A DNA stretch of 64,000 bases from Streptomyces tauricus (lineage in GTDB: Bacteria; Actinomycetota; Actinomycetes; Streptomycetales; Streptomycetaceae), in the NCBI RefSeq assembly GCF_014650955.1, contig NZ_BMVY01000014.1, positions 62,001-126,000 on the forward strand, written 5' to 3'. Below are positions 15,365-22,848 of this stretch, piece by piece. The notes under the pieces are model-generated. The model was not told the origin of the DNA and did no database searches. It was given only the letters and a program-made list of their open reading frames with translations. The position numbers were made by a program, and so were the translations under genes. Within the stretch, counting starts at the first letter, position 1, and each line of letters begins with the position of its first letter.

Positions 15365-17034
15365 AGGGTTCCACCCACCGCCGCTGCTACTGCCGCGACC
15401 CCCACACCGGCAAGCCACTCGGCAAGAACTGCCCCAAGCTCTCCACCCGCAAGCACGGCTCGTACTCCATACGTCAGGAGCTTCCGCCCCGCGAAGACGG
15501 CACCCGCCGCTCCTTCAGCCGCGCCGGCTACGACTCCCTCAAAGCCGCCCAGAGCGACCTCGACCACGTCCGAGCGCTTCTCGGCCTCGCCGACGCCGAC
15601 GACCCCGAGGGCTTGACCCAGATAGCGGAATTACTGGAGAAGGTGGCCGATGAGAAATCGCCGCTGCCGGACATTGAGGCGACCCGAAAGCGCCTCAGCC
15701 ACGGCCTGGACTTGACGAGCCGACTCACGGTCGGCGAATGGCTGGACATGTGGCTGGCGGGCAAGAAGGGGCGGCAGAGCGCCATCAGCCGCGACGAGAG
15801 CAACATCCGGGTACACCTCAAACCGCGGATCGGGCACTACCGGCTCGACCGCCTCCGGGTCGCCCACCTGTCGGAGACGTTCGAGGCCATCGCCGAGGCC
15901 AATGTCGAGATCGCCGAAGGCAATGCAGCCCGCCGCAAGGCGTTCGAGGATCTGGCCCAGATTCCCTGGAAGGGGCGCGAGCACCGTGCCCACCGTAAGG
16001 TGATGAAGGCGGCCATCGCCGAAATGGAGCCTTACCGCCGCATCGTCGGCCCGGCCACGCGCCAGCGCGTCCGCTCCACCCTGCGGGCCGCGCTGAACGC
16101 CGCGATCGCCCAGCAGCTCATCACCTTCAACCCGGCTGCTCACGTCGAGTTGGAGGCAGGCAAGCGACCCAAGGCCCTCGTATGGACCGAGGAACGCATC
16201 CTTCATTGGAAGCGCACTGGCGAGAAGCCGTCGGCGGTGATGGTCTGGACGCCGGAGCACGCCGGCCTCTTCCTCGACCATGTCGCGGAGGACCGCCTAT
16301 ACGCGTTGTTCCACCTGATCGCGTTCCGCGGGCTGCGGAGGGGCGAGGCGTGCGGGCAGAAGTGGACCGACACCAACCTAGATGCCGGTCTCATCACCGT
16401 CGCCAAGCAACTTGTCGTGAACGGCTGGGAGGTCTACGAGGACGATCCCAAGACCGACGCTGGCGCGCGCACCATCGCGTTGGACTCCGACACGGTCCAG
16501 GCTCTGCGACGCCACCGTGCCCAGCAGGACAAGGACCGTAAGGAGTGGGAGAGCGCCTGGGTGGAGACCGGTCGCGTCTTCACCAAAGAAAACGGTGAGA
16601 TGCTCCACCCCGCCAACGTCACACGGCGGTTCATCGAGCTGTACGAGGAGATCGACCTTCCGCCGGTTCGGCTCCACGACCTCCGCCACGGTGCCGCGAC
16701 TCTTGCCCATGCGGCCGGGGCCGACCTGAAGGACATCCAGGAGATGCTCGGCCACTCCTCGATCACCATCACGGCCGACACGTACACGAGCCTGCTCCCC
16801 GAAGCGGACCTGGCGATCGCCGAGGCCGCAGCCCGGCTCGTCCCGCGCGCCCGCGCTACGTCCGAAAAAACCGTCCCTGAAGCGCCGGCCGAGCCCGAAG
16901 AAGCGCAGGATCCTGGTCCAGAGTGCGTGCCGGGTGATGCTGATCCGTTGGGCGATATCCGGGAGATCAACTCTCCGTCCGCTCACGCACCGCTCACGCA
17001 AACGGCCCCGGACGAGGAGTCCGAGGCCGAGTAG
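15361..17034 (+). CDS. int: Tyrosine recombinase / integrase
   Basis: This 557-aa site-specific recombinase has catalytic residues visible in the normal order: Arg326 (GLRRGE), His439-x-x-Arg442 (HDLRHG), His465 (LGHSS) and nucleophile Tyr475 (ADTYTSL). The N-terminal arm-binding and core-binding regions span about residues 1-300. The TTG start overlaps the XRE stop. The integrase ends 47 bp before the 3' end of tRNA-Arg, its likely attachment site. Codon 91 (15631-15633) is TTA, so bldA-dependent expression is possible. The C-terminal ~70 residues are a Pro/Glu-rich tail. Confidence 0.93.
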   Translation: MKGSTHRRCYCRDPHTGKPLGKNCPKLSTRKHGSYSIRQELPPREDGTRRSFSRAGYDSLKAAQSDLDHVRALLGLADADDPEGLTQIAELLEKVADEKSPLPDIEATRKRLSHGLDLTSRLTVGEWLDMWLAGKKGRQSAISRDESNIRVHLKPRIGHYRLDRLRVAHLSETFEAIAEANVEIAEGNAARRKAFEDLAQIPWKGREHRAHRKVMKAAIAEMEPYRRIVGPATRQRVRSTLRAALNAAIAQQLITFNPAAHVELEAGKRPKALVWTEERILHWKRTGEKPSAVMVWTPEHAGLFLDHVAEDRLYALFHLIAFRGLRRGEACGQKWTDTNLDAGLITVAKQLVVNGWEVYEDDPKTDAGARTIALDSDTVQALRRHRAQQDKDRKEWESAWVETGRVFTKENGEMLHPANVTRRFIELYEEIDLPPVRLHDLRHGAATLAHAAGADLKDIQEMLGHSSITITADTYTSLLPEADLAIAEAAARLVPRARATSEKTVPEAPAEPEEAQDPGPECVPGDADPLGDIREINSPSAHAPLTQTAPDEESEAE

Positions 17035-17081
17035 AGCGCCTCCCTGGGAGGTAAACCCCAGGTCAGCGGCGTAATGCGCTG

Positions 17082-17154
17082 TGCCCCCGGCAGGATTCGA
17101 ACCTGCGACACCCGCTTTAGGAGAGCGGTGCTCTATCCCCTGAGCTACGAAGGC
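17082..17154 (-). tRNA. tRNA-Arg (anticodon CCT), attachment site of the element
   Basis: The 73-nt cloverleaf reads on the minus strand: acceptor GCCTTCG (17148-17154) with CGGGGGC (17083-17089), discriminator A at 17082, D stem GCTC/GAGC, anticodon loop CTCCTAA with CCT at 17119-17121, and T arm GCAGG-TTCGAAT-CCTGC. CCA is not encoded. Two acceptor pairs (4:69 and 5:68) are G-T wobbles, consistent with the 3' end having been supplied by the integrated element. Confidence 0.95.
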
Positions 17155-17652
17155 GGGGCTTGTGTGAGGCCTTGCGTCGGACTCGGTGATGAGTCGTGGC
17201 CAGGTCTCCCGGTCAAGCCCTGAGCGGTCTGGATCATTTGCCGCGGTACGAGGTGCGGGAGACCGCGCCACGTGCCGCAGCGCCTGCCAGGACGCTCGCA
17301 CCACAGGGTACCGGATCGGGCTCAGGCGGGTGATGGGTGGAAGGTCTTGGGGTGGCCCACCGGGCCCGGAACCCGTGGGGCGCGGGCGAGGATCTGGTGG
17401 GGTGGTCACCCGGCCACCCGGCCACCCGGCCACCCGCCACCCGGCCACCCGGCCACCCGCCACCCGGCCACCCGGCCACCCGCCACCCGGCCACTCGGCC
17501 ACCGGGCCACTCGGCCACCGGGCCACCCGGCCACCGGGCCACCCGGCACCCGGTCACCCGAGGGCTCGGTAGCGGTCAGTCAGTACCTGCGTGACCCTCC
17601 GTGTGGATGTCGGTCGTCGTCACAGTCGCCGTGCCGCGCGTCCGTACCCCCG
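17155..17652. other. Intergenic stretch with tandem repeat, no gene
   Basis: This 498-bp stretch lies between the tRNA and the IclR gene. Open frames across it are by-products of the repeat at 17406-17560 and lack ribosome sites or recognisable domains. Confidence 0.6.
17406..17560. repeat. CCACCCGG tandem repeat (~155 bp)
   Basis: Units of 8 and 7 bp (CCACCCGG and CCACCCG) are arranged in a higher-order 8+8+7 = 23-bp pattern for about three rounds. They then degenerate to CCACTCGG and CCACCGGG variants. It lies about 250 bp beyond the tRNA attachment site. Confidence 0.95.
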
Positions 17653-18516
17653 TCACCGCCAGTCCGGTGCCCCCGAAGTCGACGGAAGCGCGTTTTCGAT
17701 CTTTGTGCGGGTTTCCCGCATGACCGCGATCACCCGGGACTCGTGGGTCTCGTTGAGGCGGGCCACCGGTATCGAGCAGCTGATGGCGTCCGTGGCCGGG
17801 GAGTCGTAGCGCAGGGCGAAGCCGAAGCCCGCGATGCCGGGCACCGTCTCCTCGCGGTCGATGGAGTAACCGCGGGCGCGTACCTCCGCGAGGTCGGTGA
17901 GCAGGGTGGTCCTGGTGGTGTGCGTGTTCTCGGTGAGGGCGGGCAACGGGCCGTCGGGGAGGGGGAGTTCGGCGTCGGGGCGTTCGGCGAGCAGGGCCTT
18001 GCCGAGCGCGCCCGCGTGGGCCGGGATCCGGCGGCCGACCCTGCTGATGGTCCTGAGGTACTCGTGGGACTCGCGGGTCGCGAGGTACACGACGTCCGGG
18101 CCGTCGAGCCGGGCCAGGTGGATCGTCTCGCCGAGCGCGTCCGAGGCCTGGTCCAGGTAGGGGCGTACCAGGCGGACGTGCGGGTCGCTGTCGAGGTAGC
18201 TCGTGCCCGTGAACAGGGCGCGGATCCCGATGCCGTACAGGGATCCCGTCGTGTCGGAGCGCACCCAGCCGCAGTCGATGAGGGTCTGGAGCAGCTGGTA
18301 CATGCTGCTGCGCGGTACGTCCAGCTCCTCGGCCAGTTCGTCCAGGCGGGCGGGGCGGTCACCGCGTGCGGCGAGCAGTTCCAGCAGCGCGACCGTGCGG
18401 CTCGCCGACTTCACCCCGCGCACTCCCCGCGCCCCCTGTGCCCTTCCTGCCGGCGATCCCTCTTCCCGCGCTCCCTGTGCCCGCCGTACCTCGCGGCCCC
18501 CGCTGCTCTCCGGCAT
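17653..18516 (-). CDS. IclR-family regulator of the glucarate operon
   Basis: This 287-aa IclR regulator has a winged HTH (ARLDELAEELDVPRSSMYQLL, about residues 50-75 from this start) and an effector domain with the usual SRVGRRIPAHAGALGKALLA segment. It is divergent from kdgD-gntP-gudD, so a sugar-acid effector such as glucarate or a derivative is likely. The first ~35 residues are a repetitive Arg/Gly/Ala/Glu segment unlike most family members. ATG 18516 is the best of several weakly supported starts; in-frame alternatives lie at 18549 and 18588. Confidence 0.85.
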   Translation of the reverse strand: MPESSGGREVRRAQGAREEGSPAGRAQGARGVRGVKSASRTVALLELLAARGDRPARLDELAEELDVPRSSMYQLLQTLIDCGWVRSDTTGSLYGIGIRALFTGTSYLDSDPHVRLVRPYLDQASDALGETIHLARLDGPDVVYLATRESHEYLRTISRVGRRIPAHAGALGKALLAERPDAELPLPDGPLPALTENTHTTRTTLLTDLAEVRARGYSIDREETVPGIAGFGFALRYDSPATDAISCSIPVARLNETHESRVIAVMRETRTKIENALPSTSGAPDWR

Positions 18517-18597
18517 GGCCTCATCGTAAATCCGCGCTGTCGCACCCATTGACCGGCTCCGGTTCACCGACCTAACCTCCGTTCTCATACATGTACG

Positions 18598-18617
18598 TCA
18601 TCTGCATATAGAGATGA
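18598..18617. promoter_or_regulatory. Inverted repeat, probable IclR operator
   Basis: TCATCT and AGATGA flank an 8-nt A/T-rich spacer just before kdgD (start 18628). A TACATGTA palindrome lies immediately to the left (around 18588-18595). This is the only A/T-rich stretch in the divergent region and is well placed for control of both genes. Confidence 0.5.
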
Positions 18618-18627
18618 GAGATCAGTA

Positions 18628-19656
18628 ATGCGGTACAGCGCGGAGATCGAAGCCGTGGTCCAGCGGCTGCGCGACGGTATGGCGGACGGAGTGCTGTCCT
18701 TTCCTCTCACCAGCTTCCGCGACGAGGGAGGCGAGGGAGGCGAGGGTGACGGCAGCACCGTCAGCGGGAGGAGTAGTGGCGGGCTCGATCTGGAGGGCTA
18801 CCGGGGCTATCTGGCCGGGCAGTTGGCCTCCGGGCCCGGCGTCGTCGTCCCCGGTGCCGTCTTTCCCGCCTGCGGGACCGGGGAGTTCTTCTCGCTCGAC
18901 GAGGACGAGTACCGCGCGGTCGTCGAGGCCACGGTCGAGATCGCCGATGGCCGTCTGCCGGTGGTCGCCGGTATCGGCTACGGCTGGGCGCAGGCCCTGC
19001 GCTTCGCCCGGATCGCCGAGGAGGCCGGCGCCGACGCCCTGCTCGTGATGCCCCACTACCTGGTCGGCGCCCCGCAGGACGGCCTGGTCGGGCAGTTGCG
19101 CCGGATCGCCGCAGGCACCCGGCTGCCGCTCATCGCGTACCAGCGCGGGCAGGTCGCCTTCACCGCGGACAGTCTGCGGCGTATCGCGGAGATCCCCACC
19201 GTCATCGGCCTCAAGGACGGGCACAGCGACCTCGACCGGCTGCAGCGGCTCACGCTCGCCGCCCCCGACGGCTTCCTCTTCTTCAACGGGGCCTCCACCG
19301 CCGAGATCCAGGCCCGCGCGTACGCCACCGTCGGCGTCCCCGCCTACTCGTCGGCGGTCCACGCCTTCGCCCCCGAGATCGCGAGCGCCTTCTTCACCGC
19401 GCTGCGGGGGAACGACGAGGCCACGCTCACCAAGCTCCTGCGCGACTTCTACGTCCCGCTCGTCGAACTGCGTGACCGCGTACCGGGATACGCCGTGTCC
19501 CTCGTCAAGGCCGCCGCCCGGCTGCGCGGTCTGCCGGTCGGAACCGTACGGGCCCCGCTCACCGATCCCGGCGCCGCCGACCTCGCCGAGCTGGAGGCGA
19601 TCCTCGACACCGGCCTCGCCCTGGTGGGAGCGCCCCGCCGACGCGCCACCGCCTGA
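18628..19656 (+). CDS. kdgD: 5-dehydro-4-deoxyglucarate dehydratase
   Basis: This 342-aa DapA-superfamily TIM barrel converts 5-keto-4-deoxyglucarate to 2-oxoglutarate semialdehyde with loss of CO2 and water. The Schiff-base lysine is Lys196 in TVIGLKDGHSD, and the substrate loop PACGTGEFFSL is at 80-90. The protein is longer than the usual ~305 aa, partly because of a Gly/Glu/Ser-rich insertion at about residues 33-52. It starts an operon with a GntP permease and glucarate dehydratase, which supplies its substrate. Confidence 0.93.
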   Translation: MRYSAEIEAVVQRLRDGMADGVLSFPLTSFRDEGGEGGEGDGSTVSGRSSGGLDLEGYRGYLAGQLASGPGVVVPGAVFPACGTGEFFSLDEDEYRAVVEATVEIADGRLPVVAGIGYGWAQALRFARIAEEAGADALLVMPHYLVGAPQDGLVGQLRRIAAGTRLPLIAYQRGQVAFTADSLRRIAEIPTVIGLKDGHSDLDRLQRLTLAAPDGFLFFNGASTAEIQARAYATVGVPAYSSAVHAFAPEIASAFFTALRGNDEATLTKLLRDFYVPLVELRDRVPGYAVSLVKAAARLRGLPVGTVRAPLTDPGAADLAELEAILDTGLALVGAPRRRATA

Positions 19657-19720
19657 CGTACGGCCGCCTGACGTACGACCGTCCGACGTACGGCCGCCTG
19701 ACGTACGACCGTCCGACGTT
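19655..19720. repeat. 30-bp tandem repeat after kdgD
   Basis: Two exact 30-bp units (19655-19684 and 19685-19714) plus a partial third begin at the kdgD stop codon. Each unit contains GACGTACG motifs. It lies within the operon between kdgD and the permease gene. Confidence 0.9.
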
Positions 19721-19781
19721 ATTGCCGGCGTACCACCCCCGATCCACCGCTTGACTCACGGCCAGTTCAAAGGGGAACTGC

Positions 19782-21119
19782 ATGCCTCTGCTCGTAGTCG
19801 GGATCAGCGTTCTGGTGCTGCTGTTCCTGATGACCCGGATGAAACTCAACGGCTTCGCCGCGCTGCTGCTCGTGGCGGTGGGCGTCGCCCTGGTCCAGGG
19901 CATTCCGGTGGCCGACATCCCGGACGTCCTCTCGGAGGGCATCGGGGGCCAGATCGGCGACACGATGCTCACCATCGGGCTCGGCGCCATGGTCGGCCGG
20001 GTGATGGGGGACTCCGGCGCCGCCCAGCGGATAGCCGGCCGGCTGCTGGACGCGTTCGGGCCGCGCTGGGTCCAGGTGGCCATGGTGGTCACGTCCATGC
20101 TCATCGGCGTGACCATGTTCTACGAGGTCGCGTTCATCATCATCGTGCCGATCGCGTTCACCCTCGTCAGGGTCACCGGGGCGAAGCTGCTCTGGGTCGG
20201 CCTGCCGATGTCGATCGCCCTGTCCACGATGCACAGCTTCCTGCCGCCGCACCCCGGCCCCACCGCGGTGGCCGCGACCTTCCACGCCTCCGTCGGCCAC
20301 ACCCTGTTCTACGGCCTGTTCATCGCCGTGCCGGTGGGCGCGTTCATCGCCCTGCTGTGGCCGCGGCTGCCGTTCATCAGGGCCATGGACCCGGCCATCC
20401 CCAAGGGACTGGTCAGCGACCGGGAGTTCGAGGACGCCGACATGCCGGGCCTCGGCTGGTCGCTGTCCGTGGCGCTCTTCCCCGTCGTACTGATCGCGGG
20501 CGCCGCGGTCGTCGACATGGTGGCCTCGGGAGACAGCCCGTTCCTGCACTTCGTCGCCTTCATCGGCTCGGCGCCCATCGCGCTCATGCTGACCCTGCTC
20601 CTGGCGATCTGGGCGTTCGGACCGCGCATCGGGCGCAGCCTCGCGGACGTCAACACGTCCTGCACCTCCGCCGCCCAGTCGATGGCGATGATCCTGCTGG
20701 TCATCGGCGCGGGCGGAGCCTTCAAGAACGTCCTCGTCGAAGGCGGCATCTCCGACTACATCAAGGACGCCACCGACAGCTGGTCCATCTCGCCGATCAT
20801 CCTGGCGTGGCTCATCGCGGTCATCCTGCGCGTCGCGCTCGGCTCGGCGACCGTCGCCGTCGTCACCGCCTCCGGCGTGGTGCTGCCGCTCCTCGCGGGC
20901 AGCGGGATCCACCCCGAGATCATGGTGCTCGCCGTGTCCTGCGGCTCGATCGCCTTCTCCCACGTCAACGACCCGGGATTCTGGCTCTTCAAGGAGTACT
21001 TCAACCTCTCGGTCATCGAAGCGATCAAGGTCCGTACCACCTATACGACCGTCCTCGCTGTCCTCGGCCTGGGCGGCGTCCTGGCGATGGAGTGGACCCT
21101 CGACCTCCTCAGCCTCTGA
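19782..21119 (+). CDS. GntP-family gluconate/glucarate proton symporter
   Basis: This 445-aa polytopic membrane protein (about 12 hydrophobic segments) has the GntP hallmarks: the N-terminal LLVVGISVLVLLFLMTRMK helix, the ALSTMHSFLPPHPGPTAVA loop and, near the C-terminus, SHVNDPGFWLFKEYF. It imports sugar acids with protons. Position between kdgD and gudD indicates glucarate and/or galactarate as substrate. No alternative start is needed. Confidence 0.92.
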   Translation: MPLLVVGISVLVLLFLMTRMKLNGFAALLLVAVGVALVQGIPVADIPDVLSEGIGGQIGDTMLTIGLGAMVGRVMGDSGAAQRIAGRLLDAFGPRWVQVAMVVTSMLIGVTMFYEVAFIIIVPIAFTLVRVTGAKLLWVGLPMSIALSTMHSFLPPHPGPTAVAATFHASVGHTLFYGLFIAVPVGAFIALLWPRLPFIRAMDPAIPKGLVSDREFEDADMPGLGWSLSVALFPVVLIAGAAVVDMVASGDSPFLHFVAFIGSAPIALMLTLLLAIWAFGPRIGRSLADVNTSCTSAAQSMAMILLVIGAGGAFKNVLVEGGISDYIKDATDSWSISPIILAWLIAVILRVALGSATVAVVTASGVVLPLLAGSGIHPEIMVLAVSCGSIAFSHVNDPGFWLFKEYFNLSVIEAIKVRTTYTTVLAVLGLGGVLAMEWTLDLLSL

Positions 21120-21177
21120 GCCACCCCGCCCAGTGATCCCCCTCTCCTCCCCTCCTCAGCCAAGGACTCCGATACGC

Positions 21178-22506
21178 ATGAGCCAGCCGACCGTCACCGA
21201 GTTCGCCGTCTACCCCGTCGCCGGCCGCGACTCCATGGAGCTGAACCTCTCCGGCGCACACGGCCCCTACTTCACCCGCAACATCGTGGTCCTCAAGGAC
21301 TCCGAAGGCCGTACGGGACTGGGGGAGGTGCCCGGCGGCGAGAAGATCACCCGGACACTGCGGGACGCCGAATCCCTGGTCGTCGGCGCGAAGGTGGGCG
21401 ACTACAAGCGCGTTCTGCGGGCGATCGGGGACCGCTTCGCCGACCGTGACTCGGGCGGTCGCGGTGCCCAGACCTTCGACCTGCGCACCACCGTGCACGC
21501 CGTGACGGCTGTCGAGTCGGGGCTGCTCGACCTGCTCGGCCAGCACCTCGACGTACCGGTCGCGGCGCTCCTCGGCGACGGTCAACAACGGTCGTCCGTA
21601 CGGGTACTGGGTTACCTCTTCTATGTCGGTGACCCCGGCCGGACCGACCTGGAGTACGTGCGTGAGCCCGATGCGGACGTCGACTGGTACCGCGTCCGGC
21701 ACGAGGAGGCGCTCACGCCCGAGGCGATCGTCCGGCAGGCCGAGACCGCGTACGACCTCTACGGCTTCCGGGACTTCAAGCTCAAGGGCGGGGTCCTGGC
21801 GGGGGCGGAGGAGGTCGAGGCGGTACGGGCGCTGAAGGGCCGCTTCCCGCAGGCGCGGGTCACGCTCGACCCCAACGGGGCGTGGTCGCTGCGCGAGGCC
21901 GTCGAACTGTGCAAACCGCTGGTCGGCACGCTCGCCTACGCCGAGGATCCGTGCGGGGCGGAGGACGGGTACTCCGGGCGGGAGATCCTGGCGGAGTTCC
22001 GGCGCGCGACCGGGTTGCCGACGGCGACGAACATGATCGCGACGGACTGGCGGCAGATGACGCACGCGTTGGCGCTCCAGTCGGTGTCCATTCCGCTGGC
22101 CGACCCGCACTTCTGGACGATGCAGGGGTCGGTGCGGGTGGCTCAACTGTGCAACGCGATGGGGTTGACCTGGGGGTGCCACTCCAACAACCACTTCGAC
22201 ATCTCGCTCGCCATGGTCACGCACTGCGGGGCGGCGGCGCCGGGGGAGTACAACGCGCTGGACACGCACTGGATCTGGCAGGAGGGGCTGGAACGGCTCA
22301 CCGTCAGCCCGCCTCGGATCGTCGACGGGGAGATCGCTGTGCCGGAGGGGGGTGGGCTGGGGGTGCGGGTGGACATGGAGCGGGTGATGGCTGCGCATGA
22401 GCTGTATCTGGAGAAGGCGTTGGGGGCGCGGGACGATGCGGTGGGGATGCGGTATCTGGTGCCTGACTGGCGGTTCGATGCGAAGAGGCCGTGCCTGGTT
22501 CGTTGA
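21178..22506 (+). CDS. gudD: D-glucarate dehydratase
   Basis: This 442-aa enolase-superfamily enzyme dehydrates D-glucarate to 5-dehydro-4-deoxyglucarate, the substrate of KdgD. The catalytic Lys-x-Lys pair is Lys201/Lys203 (FKLKGG); metal-ligand segments VTLDPNGAW and YAEDPCGAE follow, then NMIATDWRQM and the GCHSNNHFDIS segment with His335 and His339. ATG 21178 has AAGGA about 11 nt upstream. The remaining pathway step, semialdehyde dehydrogenase to 2-oxoglutarate, is not encoded in the window. Confidence 0.95.
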   Translation: MSQPTVTEFAVYPVAGRDSMELNLSGAHGPYFTRNIVVLKDSEGRTGLGEVPGGEKITRTLRDAESLVVGAKVGDYKRVLRAIGDRFADRDSGGRGAQTFDLRTTVHAVTAVESGLLDLLGQHLDVPVAALLGDGQQRSSVRVLGYLFYVGDPGRTDLEYVREPDADVDWYRVRHEEALTPEAIVRQAETAYDLYGFRDFKLKGGVLAGAEEVEAVRALKGRFPQARVTLDPNGAWSLREAVELCKPLVGTLAYAEDPCGAEDGYSGREILAEFRRATGLPTATNMIATDWRQMTHALALQSVSIPLADPHFWTMQGSVRVAQLCNAMGLTWGCHSNNHFDISLAMVTHCGAAAPGEYNALDTHWIWQEGLERLTVSPPRIVDGEIAVPEGGGLGVRVDMERVMAAHELYLEKALGARDDAVGMRYLVPDWRFDAKRPCLVR

Positions 22507-22848
22507 CGGGGTCCGCCCCGGGCCTCTAGGAGGCGGGGCTACGCCCCTGCGCCCCGGGCCGGCGTTTTTGACTGCGGGTGCGTCGTGCCTGGGTGCGCAG
22601 TTCCCCGCGCCCCTGAGGGGCGGGGCTGTGCCCTGGCCCGGCTGTTCGTTGCGGTTGCGTCGTGGCTTGTTGCGCCGTTCCCCGCGCCCCTAAAGAGCGG
22701 GGTTGCGGCCTGGCTCTGTTGTTCGGGTGCGGGTGCGTCGGGGTTGGCCGCGCAGTTCCCCGCGCCCCTGGAAGCGGGGCTGCGCCCTTTAGGGGCGCGG
22801 GGAACGGCGCACCCGGGCCCCACCGGGCCGCAGGTGGACGACTCGCCC
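22507..22848. repeat. Intergenic cluster of the GTTCCCCGCGCCCC repeat
   Basis: This 342-bp gap between convergent gudD and the acyl-CoA oxidase gene has no gene. It contains three direct copies of GCGCMGTTCCCCGCGCCCC (22595, 22672, 22750) and one inverted copy (22791-22810). The facing copies can pair, so the block may act as a bidirectional terminator. Confidence 0.85.

Larger units (their letters stand above)
8990..17082. mobile_element. Integrative mobilizable element in tRNA-Arg(CCT), left end not located
   Basis: The contiguous genes for relaxase, MobC, DUF2637, DUF3631 ATPase, excisionase-like protein, XRE regulator and tyrosine integrase form a recognisable integrated element. The right boundary is within the 3' half of the tRNA-Arg gene just beyond the integrase. 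No FtsK/TraB-type transfer ATPase or RepSA-type initiator is seen, so the element looks mobilizable rather than self-conjugative. No second copy of the tRNA 3' end was found in 1-9000, so the true left end lies outside the window or is too degenerate to see. The coordinates given are the minimal extent. Confidence 0.75.

Noticed and set aside
17406..17560. Possible CRISPR array
   Set aside because: Units are 7-8 bp without unique spacers and no cas genes are near. It is a simple tandem repeat.
17186..17572. Open frames through the CCACCCGG repeat
   Set aside because: The protein is only His-Pro-Ala-Thr repeat text, open in several frames because the repeat lacks stops, and it has no ribosome site.
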